NCBI RefSeq assembly: GCF_001661965.1
Contig: NZ_LYWZ01000017.1
Location: 62,001-126,000, forward strand
Direction: 5' to 3'
From: Croceicoccus mobilis
GTDB taxonomy: Bacteria; Pseudomonadota; Alphaproteobacteria; Sphingomonadales; Sphingomonadaceae
Length of the DNA: 64,000 nt
The notes under the pieces are model-generated. The model was not told the origin of the DNA and made no database searches. It was given only the letters and a program-made list of their open reading frames with translations. Made by a program: the position numbers and the translations under genes. Positions 25,263-34,106 of the stretch are shown in pieces. Position 1 is the first letter of the stretch, and every line of letters begins with the position of its first letter.

Positions 25263-26120
25263 GTGGACATCGAGCGCATTCGCACCATGACGATCGAGCC
25301 GATCGTCCAGTCCTACGATTTTCGCGACACGATCCTTTACGCCCTGGGCCTCGGTTGCGGCGCCGATCCGCTTGACCGGTCGGAACTGCCCTTCGTGTAT
25401 GAAAAGGACCTCACCTGCCTGCCGTCCTATGCCAATGTGCTGTGCCATCCGGGGTTCTGGGCGCAAAAGCCGGAATTCGGGATCGACTGGGTCAAGATCC
25501 TCCACGCCGAGCAGGACTTCACCATCCACAGCCCCCTGCCCGCGACCGGCGCGATTCGCGGCGAATATTCGGTGATGGGAATAGAGGACAAGGGCGAGGG
25601 CCGTGGCGCGCTGCTGCACCAGGCCAAGGAACTGTATGACGAAGCCGGTAACAGCCATCTGGCGACGGTCCGCTCCACCCTGTTCCTGCGCGGCAATGGC
25701 GGCGAAGGCGGCTTTGGCACCTCGCCCGCCGCTCCCGAAAAACTGCCCGAGAGCGCGCCCGACAAGGTGGTGGAGATCGCGACCCTGCCCCGGCAGGCGC
25801 TGATCTATCGATTGAGCGGCGACTACAACCCGATCCACGCCGATCCCGATCTGGCGCAAAAAGCAGGCTTCGACATGCCGATCCTGCACGGGCTTTGCAC
25901 CAATGGCATCGCCACGCGCGCGATCCTCAAAGCCTATTGCGGCAATGACGCAAGCAGGCTGAAATCGATGTTCGTGCGCTTCAGCAAGCCGGTGATGCCG
26001 GGCGAAACGATCGTGTGCGAATTCTTCGAACAGGGCGACGGGCAGATCCGCTTCCGCGCCATTGCCAAGGAACGCGGCGTGGTGGTGCTCGACCGCTGCT
26101 CGGCCCGCTTTACCGCCTGA
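25263..26120 (+). CDS. MaoC-type (R)-enoyl-CoA hydratase (hydratase 2)
   Basis: A 285-residue double-hotdog hydratase. The C-terminal half holds YRLSGDYNPIHADPDLAQ, the hydratase-2 motif with catalytic Asp and His, followed by PILHGLCTNG; the N-terminal half is a degenerate hotdog. Length and order match the hydratase 2 unit of peroxisomal multifunctional enzymes. GTG at 25263 has GGGAGACACC upstream. It would add water to an alpha,beta-unsaturated CoA ester with R stereochemistry. It is the only gene of its rightward transcript. Confidence 0.92.
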   Translation: MDIERIRTMTIEPIVQSYDFRDTILYALGLGCGADPLDRSELPFVYEKDLTCLPSYANVLCHPGFWAQKPEFGIDWVKILHAEQDFTIHSPLPATGAIRGEYSVMGIEDKGEGRGALLHQAKELYDEAGNSHLATVRSTLFLRGNGGEGGFGTSPAAPEKLPESAPDKVVEIATLPRQALIYRLSGDYNPIHADPDLAQKAGFDMPILHGLCTNGIATRAILKAYCGNDASRLKSMFVRFSKPVMPGETIVCEFFEQGDGQIRFRAIAKERGVVVLDRCSARFTA

Positions 26121-26122
26121 AT

Positions 26123-26446
26123 TCAGGCGGCGTCGGGGCCATAGGGCAAGGCGCTGGCCAGGGTCAGCGTCTCGTTCACCACGGATTTCGCCAGCGATGC
26201 GACGATATCGCCGATCTCGGGGCTTTGCCGCAGGTCTGCGACCGCATCGACATAGCTGTTGGCGCTGTCGAGCTGCCAGATATGGACAAAGGTGTTGAGC
26301 CTGCCGGTTTCCTGCGAAAACGCATGGATCATCTTGCACCCGCGCTGCTCCATGGCGGCGCGCACCTTTGGCGCGACGGCCATGAATTCGGCGACGCCGC
26401 CATAGGACAGCTCCAGCTGCGCGATCAGGTACATGGGCGCGCCCAT
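26123..26446 (-). CDS. NIPSNAP-like small protein
   Basis: A 107-residue dimeric alpha/beta-barrel protein. YLIAQLELSYGGVAEFMAV and LNTFVHIWQLDSANSY match the NIPSNAP pattern. Its start codon overlaps the stop of the acyl-CoA ligase gene by one base (TGATG), so the pair is coupled. The stop lies two bases from the opposing MaoC gene end. Catalytic role unknown; small barrels of this kind often occur beside CoA-ligase and oxygenase genes in degradative operons. Confidence 0.75.
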   Translation of the reverse strand: MGAPMYLIAQLELSYGGVAEFMAVAPKVRAAMEQRGCKMIHAFSQETGRLNTFVHIWQLDSANSYVDAVADLRQSPEIGDIVASLAKSVVNETLTLASALPYGPDAA

Positions 26447-28047
26447 CAGCTGTCCTCCATCTGGGCGATGAACTGCGCGCGCAGCTTGCCCCGCTGCACC
26501 TTGCCTGCGGCGGTGCGCGGCAAGGTCACGCCGATCTCGATCCGGCGCGGCACCTTGTACGCGGCCAGCGACTGTCGCGCGAAGGCGATCACCTCTTCGC
26601 TCGTCACCGCCATCCCCGGCCGCAGTTCGAGCCCGGCAGTCACTCCCTCACCCCATTTCGGGTGCGGCAGTCCGAATACCGCGCAATCGAGAATGGCGGG
26701 ATGCTGGCGCAGCACCGATTCCACCTCTGCCGGATAGACATTCTCGCCGCCCGACACGACCATGTCCTTGATCCGGTCGGTCAGGAACAGATAACCATCG
26801 GCATCGATGCGCCCACCATCGCCCGATTTGTACCAGTCGCCCTCCATGGCCTTTTCAGTATCTTCCGGCCGCTTCCAATAGCTGGAAAACAGGCTGGGCG
26901 AGGCAAGCCAGATTTCGCCCGGCGTGTCGACCGGCAGGCGCCGCCCGGTTTCGGGATCGCGGATCTCGATCGTCACGCCCGGCATCGGACGCCCGACCGA
27001 TCGCAGCAGATGCGGGCGGGATGTATCGTGATCCTCGGGCTGGAGCACGGTGGCCGATCCGCCGATCTCGGTCATTCCGTAATATTGGAGGAAGCGGCAA
27101 CCCAGACGGTCGACCGATTTTTCCAGCAATTGCGGGTCCATCGACGCCGCGCCGTAATGAATGGATCGCAGCGTCTCTACCCTGACCCCGCGCGCGTCCA
27201 TCTCCTCGATCAGCGCGCGCACCAGCGTCGGCACCATGAAGGTGCGGGTGATGCCATGCCTGAGGCACAGGTCGAGGAGGCCCGCCGGCGTCGTATCCGC
27301 CGTCACGTGAACCGTGACGCCGCGGCACAGCGCGGTCTGCACCCATGACAGCCCGCCGATATGAAACACCGGCAACGGCGAGAGCAGCATCTCGTCATCG
27401 CCCCAGCCTGCAAAACCGGGCAGCAGCTTTTCGCCATGGCGCATGAAGGACATGGCATATTGGGATGTCATCACGCCCTTGGGCTTGCCCGTCGTGCCGC
27501 TGGTATAAAGCTGGAGGAACGGGGCCATCGCATCGTAATCGGCACGCGGCGCAGGGTCGTAGGCGGCCAGTCGGGCGCGCAGCCCTTCGGGGCCATCGTC
27601 ATCGGTAAGCAGGCGCGGCAGGCCCACGGCGTCGGCAGCATCGAGCGTGGATGAAAATTCGCTGTCGGCGACGACCAGGCGCGGCGCGGAATCCTCCAGC
27701 ACATAGCCGACCTCCGGCGCGGTATTGCGCCAGTTGATCGGCACCATCACCGCCCCGCAGCGCGCCGCCGCGATATGGGCGATGATGAAAAGCGCATCGT
27801 TCTTGCCCAGCCAGCCAAAACGCTCTCCCACGCCTACGCCATAATGCTGCAAAAGAGCGACGAAGCGGTCGCAGTCGCGGTCAAGCTCGGCATAGGTCCA
27901 GCCGCGCCGGTCATCGGCAAGCGCAAGCCGGTCGGGCACGGTGCGGGCGAAATGATCGGGGTAATCGGCGATCGCCAGAAAGCCATCCTCCACGAATTCT
28001 GGCCCCTGAGATCGCGCCATCTGCGCGTCGGCTGCCGCCATTCCCAT
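26446..28047 (-). CDS. Acyl-CoA synthetase (AMP-forming)
   Basis: A 533-residue member of the adenylate-forming family. The P-loop-like LYTSGTTGKPKGVM, the QYYGMTEIGG motif, YKSGDGGRIDADGY and the C-terminal KVQRGKLRAQF with its catalytic Lys (TAAGKVQRGK) are all present and intact. I chose the ATG at 28047, which has GAGGAAAGGG in front; the frame runs to 28515 but that part crosses the promoter and the opposing gene. It activates a carboxylic acid of the pathway to its CoA thioester, the entry step of beta-oxidation. Confidence 0.93.
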   Translation of the reverse strand: MGMAAADAQMARSQGPEFVEDGFLAIADYPDHFARTVPDRLALADDRRGWTYAELDRDCDRFVALLQHYGVGVGERFGWLGKNDALFIIAHIAAARCGAVMVPINWRNTAPEVGYVLEDSAPRLVVADSEFSSTLDAADAVGLPRLLTDDDGPEGLRARLAAYDPAPRADYDAMAPFLQLYTSGTTGKPKGVMTSQYAMSFMRHGEKLLPGFAGWGDDEMLLSPLPVFHIGGLSWVQTALCRGVTVHVTADTTPAGLLDLCLRHGITRTFMVPTLVRALIEEMDARGVRVETLRSIHYGAASMDPQLLEKSVDRLGCRFLQYYGMTEIGGSATVLQPEDHDTSRPHLLRSVGRPMPGVTIEIRDPETGRRLPVDTPGEIWLASPSLFSSYWKRPEDTEKAMEGDWYKSGDGGRIDADGYLFLTDRIKDMVVSGGENVYPAEVESVLRQHPAILDCAVFGLPHPKWGEGVTAGLELRPGMAVTSEEVIAFARQSLAAYKVPRRIEIGVTLPRTAAGKVQRGKLRAQFIAQMEDS

Positions 28048-28088
28048 CCCTTTCCTCATTGCTTTCGTTCGGCCTCCGCCGCTAGATA

Positions 28089-28102
28089 GATAGCTAGCAT
28101 AC
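28089..28102. promoter_or_regulatory. Island palindrome between ligase and GST-like genes
   Basis: GATAGCTAGCATAC, centre TA, 41 bp upstream of the ligase start. The right half is perfect; the left half has A and T swapped at positions 2-3. Confidence 0.65.
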
Positions 28103-28183
28103 AATATTTGCGCGCCGCAAGTTCGATGGGACGCGGATGAGGCCCGTGGCGCCGCCGAAGCGGGCTGCAAGAGGAGAGTAGCG

Positions 28184-28954
28184 ATGCCGTCAGACAAGGC
28201 GACGGTCGACGACGCATGCAAGGCGCGGGCCATGCGCCTCGTCGTGACGGAAGGCGTGCCCAATCCATGGAGCGAGGCGGCAAAGGGAATGCTGCGGGTC
28301 AAGCGAATCGACCATTTGCGTGTCGCGCAGTTTCCGGGAGAAGCGAATGAGGAGCTGGTCCGCTGGACCGGCCTCAACAACAGCCCCATCGCTATCTGGA
28401 ACGACGAGCCGCCCCGCGATGGGTGGAGCGCGATAATTGCCCTTGTCGAGCGCATCGCGCCCGTGCCGGCGCTGATCCCCGTGCGCGAAGCCGAGCGCGC
28501 AGCAATGTTCGGCATGCTGCACGAATTATGCGACGAGGATGGCTTTGGCTGGAACCGCCGCCTGTTTCATTTCAATTCGCTGCCCGACAGCCCCGAAATC
28601 AACGCAAACAAGGGGCTTGTGCGCATGCGCGGCAAATATGGCCATGGCGGCGATATGGCCCATTGCCGCCACCGCATGATCGCCGTGCTCACCCTGCTGG
28701 GCGAACGGCTGCGCAGCCAGCGCGCGGCAGGCTGCGATCTCTATTTCGGCGAGCTCAGCGCGCTCGACATCTATTCGGCCTGCTTCATGGCGATGGTGCG
28801 CCCGCTTCCGATTGATCTGTGCCCAACCAGCCCCGAACTACACGACAGCTATGGGCTGAAGGATGCAGAGGTACTTGCGGCGGTGGACCCGATCCTGCTC
28901 ACTCACCGCGACATGGTCTATGACCGCTGGCTCGAACTGCCGATGCGGCTCTAG
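28184..28954 (+). CDS. Glutathione S-transferase-like protein
   Basis: A 256-residue protein with a thioredoxin-like N-terminal part (LVVTEGVPNPWSEAAKGML, then NSPIAIWNDEPPRDGWSAI) and an all-helical C-terminal part, the order of glutathione transferases. The usual N-terminal catalytic Ser/Cys/Tyr is not obvious; Ser in NPWSEAAK is a candidate. ATG has AAGAGGAGAGTAGCG upstream. It is a single rightward gene, divergent from the ligase. It might conjugate or isomerise a reactive intermediate, or be a structural relative without activity. Confidence 0.72.
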   Translation: MPSDKATVDDACKARAMRLVVTEGVPNPWSEAAKGMLRVKRIDHLRVAQFPGEANEELVRWTGLNNSPIAIWNDEPPRDGWSAIIALVERIAPVPALIPVREAERAAMFGMLHELCDEDGFGWNRRLFHFNSLPDSPEINANKGLVRMRGKYGHGGDMAHCRHRMIAVLTLLGERLRSQRAAGCDLYFGELSALDIYSACFMAMVRPLPIDLCPTSPELHDSYGLKDAEVLAAVDPILLTHRDMVYDRWLELPMRL

Positions 28955-28958
28955 CGCG

Positions 28959-30041
28959 TCAGGCGCCCAGAAGACCCATGGAATCATGCTCGATCGCGGC
29001 GAATGCGGCGCGCACGGCGTTGACCGTATTGACCGCCTCGGGCTGCCAGATCCCGCTATTGTTGAGCCATGTCATCACCGGATAGAAACAGGTGCAGCGG
29101 TATAGGAACCATGCCTCCTTCACCGATGGCGGATGCGCCACGCCATGCGCTTTCAGCCGGGTCACGAAATGCTCGATCAGCGCGCGGTCCCAGCGGCGGC
29201 GGTCGATCACGTCAAGGCTGCACAGCATGAAATAGGTGAGCCCGATGGGCCAGTGTTCGGGCCGGGCGACCCAGTCGATCACGCCCGGCGTGCCATCGGC
29301 GCTGACGAACAGATTGCCGAGGTGTTCGTCGCCATGCACCATAACCAGCGGCGCCGATTTCAAAACGCCCCACATCGCGTCCCACGTCGCCTTGGCCCTG
29401 TCCATGTCCTGAAACGCGGCGGGCAAGGCGCGCCCGCGCGGTAGTTCGATGTATGACTGCCAGCTTTCGGGCTGGAAGAAGCCGGGGAAATAGACCTCGT
29501 TCACCAGCCTGCGGTTTTCACCCGCCAGCGTTTCGGGGCCCATTTCGCCCCCTTCGGCAAAGGCGCGGCTGTCCCATCGACTCGCATACATGCGGGCAAA
29601 GGCATCGACAAAACCCATCGCCTGCCCCAGGTTCAGCGTGCGATAGGCATCGAAGAAGGTCGCGCCCCTAGGCGACAAATCCTCCATCACGATGTCGGAG
29701 GCGTCCTCTGTCACATTGATGTGGTGCCAATGGGGCATGGCGGGCGCATCGACCATCGGCACCAGATCGCGCAGCGAGCGCAATTCATTCGCCATCGCCC
29801 AGGCGGACCCCGTCTGCGGATCGTTCTCGCCCGGGAAATTGCTCTTGACGATAAGGGTCGCGGGCCGCTCCGCGCCATCGGCATAATCGACCTCGATCCG
29901 GAACTTGTTGCGCTTATAGCCGAATATTGGCCCGTACCGGACCGCCGCGACCCGCGCGCCGGGAAAATCGCGGGCCAGCGCCTGCTCGACCCATGCGGCG
30001 GTCACGTCCTCATATCGCTGAAGCGGCGGAGGGTTCGACAT
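28959..30041 (-). CDS. Phosphotransferase family protein (APH/ChoK fold)
   Basis: A 360-residue kinase-like protein. The catalytic loop is MVHGDEHLGNLF and the metal-binding segment is GVIDW, both near residues 235-260, with LIVKSNF supplying the ATP-binding Lys. These are the marks of the aminoglycoside-phosphotransferase/choline-kinase fold, which has many uncharacterised catabolic members. It is divergent from the alcohol dehydrogenase at 30140. Two more proteins of this fold occur at 31169 and 59605. Phosphorylation of a hydroxylated intermediate is a plausible role (inference). Confidence 0.85.
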   Translation of the reverse strand: MSNPPPLQRYEDVTAAWVEQALARDFPGARVAAVRYGPIFGYKRNKFRIEVDYADGAERPATLIVKSNFPGENDPQTGSAWAMANELRSLRDLVPMVDAPAMPHWHHINVTEDASDIVMEDLSPRGATFFDAYRTLNLGQAMGFVDAFARMYASRWDSRAFAEGGEMGPETLAGENRRLVNEVYFPGFFQPESWQSYIELPRGRALPAAFQDMDRAKATWDAMWGVLKSAPLVMVHGDEHLGNLFVSADGTPGVIDWVARPEHWPIGLTYFMLCSLDVIDRRRWDRALIEHFVTRLKAHGVAHPPSVKEAWFLYRCTCFYPVMTWLNNSGIWQPEAVNTVNAVRAAFAAIEHDSMGLLGA

Positions 30042-30084
30042 TCTTCTCTCCCATTGTCTCCGCCCGTCTCGTCAGGCTGGAATA

Positions 30085-30098
30085 GTACGCTCGCGTAC
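30085..30098. promoter_or_regulatory. Island palindrome, best copy
   Basis: GTACGCTCGCGTAC, a perfect dyad apart from the central TC. It lies 41 bp before the alcohol dehydrogenase and 43 bp before the phosphotransferase, so one site could control both. A weaker partial match GTATGCATAGCTAC follows at 30108. Confidence 0.85.
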
Positions 30099-30139
30099 TC
30101 TATAGCCGTATGCATAGCTACGACAAGGGAGAGAAATCG

Positions 30140-31147
30140 ATGCGCAGCGCCATTTTCGAAGGTGCCGGCAAGCCACTGGCGATCGAGGAGCGCGAGATTC
30201 CGCGCCCCGCCGCTGGGCAGGCGGTGATCCGCGTGTGCCGCTGCGGCATTTGCGCATCCGACCTGTCGATGACGGGCGGCTCGCCCTTCGACATGCCCGC
30301 CGGCACTGCCCCGGGGCACGAATATGCCGGCGAAGTGGTGGAAGCTGGAGCGGAGAGCGGACTGAAACCGGGCGACCGGGTGACCGCGCTCCCCATCGCG
30401 GGTTGCGGGACCTGCCCCGCCTGCCGCGCCGATGCGCCGCTGCAATGCGCGCAAATGCGCTCGATGGCAGGCGGCTATAGCGAATATGCGCTGGTCGATG
30501 GCCGCGCCAGCTTTCGCCTGCCCGATGCATTGAGCTTTACAGATGGCGCGCTGGTCGAACCGCTGGCCTCCTCGCTGCGCGGCATCCGGCGGCTGGAGAT
30601 CGCGCCCGACAGCCGCATCGCGGTGATCGGCGCAGGCGCCATCGGGGCGGGCGCCATCTATTGGCTGCGGCAAAAAGGCGTGGGCCGGATCACCGCCATT
30701 GCGCGCACGCGCCGCGGGGCCGATCTGGTCGACACCATGGGCGCGGACGGGCTTGTCACGACCGGCGAAGGGCTGAACGAACGCGTGGCCGAACTGCTGG
30801 GCGGCGCGCCCGATATCGTGGTGGAGGGCGCGGGCGCCCCCGGCCTGTTGCAGCAGGCCATCGAGCTCGTCGGCTGGAACGGCCAGATCCTGTCGCTGGG
30901 CGGCTGCATGAAACCCGACCCGATCGTGCCATTCTTCGGCATGATCAAGGAAGCGACGATCCGCTTTTCCGTCGCCTATGGCCGCAGCGAATTCCGCGAA
31001 GTGCTCGACACGCTGGAGGCGGGCCATATGGAGCCGCACGCGATGATCGGAGACACGATCTCGCTCACCGACCTGCCCGCCCGCTTCGAGGCGATGCGAA
31101 CCGGATCGCATCCAGCCAAGGTGATGGTCGACCCCACCCTCGCCTGA
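30140..31147 (+). CDS. Zinc-dependent alcohol dehydrogenase (MDR)
   Basis: A 335-residue medium-chain dehydrogenase. Catalytic zinc ligands are in CRCGICASDLS and GHEYAGEV, and the structural zinc loop is GCGTCPACRADAPLQC. The coenzyme fold reads AVIGAGAIGAGAIYWLRQ. I chose the ATG at 30140, preceded by AAGGGAGAGAAATCG; an ATG at 30110 overlaps the weak palindrome and lacks a ribosome site. It would oxidise a secondary or primary alcohol of the pathway with NAD(P). Confidence 0.92.
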   Translation: MRSAIFEGAGKPLAIEEREIPRPAAGQAVIRVCRCGICASDLSMTGGSPFDMPAGTAPGHEYAGEVVEAGAESGLKPGDRVTALPIAGCGTCPACRADAPLQCAQMRSMAGGYSEYALVDGRASFRLPDALSFTDGALVEPLASSLRGIRRLEIAPDSRIAVIGAGAIGAGAIYWLRQKGVGRITAIARTRRGADLVDTMGADGLVTTGEGLNERVAELLGGAPDIVVEGAGAPGLLQQAIELVGWNGQILSLGGCMKPDPIVPFFGMIKEATIRFSVAYGRSEFREVLDTLEAGHMEPHAMIGDTISLTDLPARFEAMRTGSHPAKVMVDPTLA

Positions 31148-31168
31148 CACATTCGATCAACGCAGTTG

Positions 31169-32644
31169 TCAGCGCCGGTCGAACACCGACTTGATCGCAT
31201 TCAGGAACATCGGCGTCATCGAATGGCCGACATGCGCGATCTTGATGTCGTGCAGCCGCCCGATCTCATAGGCATTGGTGGAAAGCTGGCACGCGGTCAG
31301 ATTGCGCAAATGCCCCCAGATGCGGAAGAACCGCAGACGTTCGGGATCGATGTCCTGCCCGCCTGCCGCCTTGTACAATTCCATGAACCGCGCCCAGTCG
31401 AGCGAGCCGCCGACCGTATTCGCGATATAGCCGATATCGTCGGCGGGGTCGCCGATATGCGCGAATTCCCAGTCGACGACCGCGCTCAACGTCCCTTCGT
31501 CGACGATGAAATTGTGAAAGCCGACGTCGCCATGCAGCAGCTTGGGTTCCCCCGGCGCGTTGGGCACATTGTTGAGGAGATAGCCATAGAGACCCAGCAC
31601 GGCAGGCGTCGGTTCGGCCATTTCCTCGAGATACAGGTCGCGGAAAGAGGTGATGTAATGGGTCGTCACCTCCTTGCAGCTCATGTCCCACAATTCGGAC
31701 CAGATGCCGGTGGTAAGATCGCCCAGTTCGCGCAATTGCGGCAGCGAATGAAGCTTGCCAACACTGCTTGCCAATAGCTGGGTCAATCCATCGGACACCC
31801 CGCCCGCTGAACCGAACACGTCGCCGCCGGTGGTGCCGGGCGCGCGCTTCATGATCAGGAAATCGCCGCCGGGCAGCATTGCGTGCTCGGTATCGCACCA
31901 CATCGCCTCGGGCGCGGGGAAGCCTTGGGCAAAGGCCGCCTCAATCACCGGGGTTTCATTGTCGATGCGGTGGCAATCATTGTCGATGGTCGGCGTGTCG
32001 CGGTCGCGCCGCATGACGTAATCGCCCGCGAATTTCTCGCCCACGACGGTAAAGAGCGTCGTTTCCTTGCCATAACCGCCGGGCAGGCGGCGGAATTCGG
32101 GAACGCGGATCGTCGGATCGTCGAAGCGGTCGGCCAGATAGGCGGCAAGCGTTTCGGCGCTGATATCGGTGCTGTCTGCTCCGCGCTTCAGCACGCTCTT
32201 GCCCATGCGCTCTTCGGTGCGCAGCGCCTCGGCCTCGGCCAGTTCGATGGCCATGCGGTCGCGCTCGGCCTGGGGGATTGCGTCCTCGCCGTTGAGGCGG
32301 GCGCTCAACAGGCCCCAGGCCTTCAGCAGCTGGCGCTCGGCCTCGTCCAGTTCGGCCTTGCCCGCCGGATTGGCCGCAGCGATCTGCGCGCGCAGATCGT
32401 CAAGCGCGCGCGCCAGATCGGGCGCGGCGCTTTCCAGCGCCAGCCGCTGGCGCAATTCGCCAAGATAGGCATCGAGCCGCTGCGTCCAGGCATCGAACAC
32501 CTCGCGCCCGTGCAGCAGCCGCGTTTCCATCATCGAGAGGGTCGCCGCAATCGCTTCCTCATCGCTGGCATAGCCATAGTCGTCACCGATCAGCCGGTGA
32601 CATGCCTGATTGAGCGCCTTTGTCAGGCGCGGAATATCGAGCAA
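31169..32644 (-). CDS. Phosphotransferase family protein with long N-terminal helical region
   Basis: A 491-residue protein. The C-terminal 330 residues form the APH/ChoK kinase fold, with LLHGDVGFHNFIV as the catalytic loop and VVDWEFAHIGDPADD as the metal-binding part. The first 150 residues are a charged, probably coiled helical region (LALESAAPDLARALDD, ERQLLKAWGLLSARL) not found in the other two phosphotransferases. TTG at 32644 has GGAGAGGCAAG in front. It follows the P450 gene by 65 bp on the same strand and is probably cotranscribed, so it may phosphorylate a P450-hydroxylated product (inference). Confidence 0.85.
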   Translation of the reverse strand: MLDIPRLTKALNQACHRLIGDDYGYASDEEAIAATLSMMETRLLHGREVFDAWTQRLDAYLGELRQRLALESAAPDLARALDDLRAQIAAANPAGKAELDEAERQLLKAWGLLSARLNGEDAIPQAERDRMAIELAEAEALRTEERMGKSVLKRGADSTDISAETLAAYLADRFDDPTIRVPEFRRLPGGYGKETTLFTVVGEKFAGDYVMRRDRDTPTIDNDCHRIDNETPVIEAAFAQGFPAPEAMWCDTEHAMLPGGDFLIMKRAPGTTGGDVFGSAGGVSDGLTQLLASSVGKLHSLPQLRELGDLTTGIWSELWDMSCKEVTTHYITSFRDLYLEEMAEPTPAVLGLYGYLLNNVPNAPGEPKLLHGDVGFHNFIVDEGTLSAVVDWEFAHIGDPADDIGYIANTVGGSLDWARFMELYKAAGGQDIDPERLRFFRIWGHLRNLTACQLSTNAYEIGRLHDIKIAHVGHSMTPMFLNAIKSVFDRR

Positions 32645-32709
32645 CTTGCCTCTCCGTCATCATGCCGCCGGTCATGCCGGCGGTTCGTTGCATCTGCCTT
32701 TATGCGCGG

Positions 32710-33975
32710 TCAGCCGTGCGACACGCCCAGTTTCGCGCCGACCTTCGGTCCCGGATCGAACGTCAGGTTCAGGCTGCCGATGGTGTGGAATAGCAGGCTG
32801 GGCAGGTAATCGGTGTGGCTGCCATCGGCGACCTTGATGTTCTTCATCCGCGAGAGCAGCTTGGGAAAGGCGATGGTCATTTCCTTGCGCGCCAGCATCT
32901 GGCCAAGGCAGCGATGCGGGCTGGGCGCGCCAAATGCGAAATGGCGGATCGCGTTCTTGCGCGTGATGTCGAATTCTTCGGGGTTCTCGAACATGGCCGG
33001 ATCGCGGCTCGCCGCGTCATAGCGCAGCAGGATGACGCCGCCCTTGGGGATCTTCGTGCCCGCCAGTTCGGTATCGTGCCGCGCGATCCGCCACATCGAG
33101 CTGGCCGGCGTTTCATAGCGCAGCATCTCCTCCACCGCATTGCCGGTGAGCGAGGGATCGTCGATCAGCGCCTGCAGCTGGTCGGGACGGCGCAGCAATT
33201 GCACCAGCCCGCTCATCATCGTGTTGCGCGTAGTCTCGTTCCCCGCGACCGACGTTTCGAAGGCGAGCGCCGCCACCTCGGTATCGGTGAGGGGAATGAC
33301 CCCTTCGACATCGACGTGGATGAGGTTCGAAATGAGATCGTCACGCGGGCTCTCGCGCCGAGCGGCGACGAGATCCTTTATATAGCGTCGGGTCTGGGCC
33401 ATCAGCCTGGCCGCCTCGATCTCCTGCTCTTTCGTGCCCATGCGGCCGACGACGGTGATCACCGCATCGGACCATTCCTTGACCCGGCGGAAATGTTCGC
33501 GCGGCATGCCCAGAATGTCGGCGATGATATAGGTGGGCAAAAGCACCGCGAATTCATCGACGAAATCGCAACTGCCGCGCTCGATGAAACCATCGATCAG
33601 CTCATCGACCAGCACTTCGATATCGGGGGCCATATTGGCAACGCGGCCCGTGGCAAAGGCGGCATTGACCTGCGCGCGGAAACGCTTGTGATCGGGATCG
33701 TCGGTGGTGAGCAGCAGGCCCGATGGCAAAGGCTCGCTTTCAAGGATTTCGGCCACTTCGGGATAGGCGTTGCCGGCCATCAGCAGATGGCTGAACTCGT
33801 TCGAAAAATCCTCCATCCGGCGCGCGCAATCGGACACCGCCTTGGCCTGGGTGACGATGAAAATCTCGTTGCCATTGGGGTCGAGCGTCCGTTTGACCGG
33901 CTCGTCCTCGCGCATTTTCGCCATCAGCGGATAGGCGTTTTTGAGGGTTTCCGCTTCGTAGAAAACGTCGGTCAT
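32710..33975 (-). CDS. Cytochrome P450
   Basis: A 421-residue soluble P450. The I-helix oxygen site is VAGNETTRN, the K-helix is EEMLRYE, and the haem Cys lies in FAFGAPSPHRCLGQ. That loop has one residue more than the standard FGxGxHxCxG and Pro where Gly is usual, a form resembling steroid/lipid-type P450s such as CYP125. I chose the ATG at 33975, preceded by AGAGGATGAC. No ferredoxin of the P450 type is adjacent. It heads a two-gene leftward operon with the phosphotransferase. Confidence 0.94.
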   Translation of the reverse strand: MTDVFYEAETLKNAYPLMAKMREDEPVKRTLDPNGNEIFIVTQAKAVSDCARRMEDFSNEFSHLLMAGNAYPEVAEILESEPLPSGLLLTTDDPDHKRFRAQVNAAFATGRVANMAPDIEVLVDELIDGFIERGSCDFVDEFAVLLPTYIIADILGMPREHFRRVKEWSDAVITVVGRMGTKEQEIEAARLMAQTRRYIKDLVAARRESPRDDLISNLIHVDVEGVIPLTDTEVAALAFETSVAGNETTRNTMMSGLVQLLRRPDQLQALIDDPSLTGNAVEEMLRYETPASSMWRIARHDTELAGTKIPKGGVILLRYDAASRDPAMFENPEEFDITRKNAIRHFAFGAPSPHRCLGQMLARKEMTIAFPKLLSRMKNIKVADGSHTDYLPSLLFHTIGSLNLTFDPGPKVGAKLGVSHG

Positions 33976-34028
33976 CAAGTCATCCTCTGGCTTCGCGGCC
34001 GATTCCCGCATCGGCATGATCTTATATC

Positions 34029-34042
34029 GTCACCTAGCTTAC
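34029..34042. promoter_or_regulatory. Island palindrome upstream of P450
   Basis: GTCACCTAGCTTAC, centre TA, 53 bp upstream of the P450 start. The right half is perfect. Confidence 0.7.
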
Positions 34043-34106
34043 CACTTTTGGCCCGGAGGAAAAGACCCGATTGCCCCGCCTTTGCTGATCCAGCCCGGAT
34101 TTCCCC

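Noticed and set aside
28048-28515. N-terminal extension of the acyl-CoA synthetase
   Set aside because: It crosses the promoter and the opposing GST-like gene; a good ribosome site precedes the ATG at 28047.
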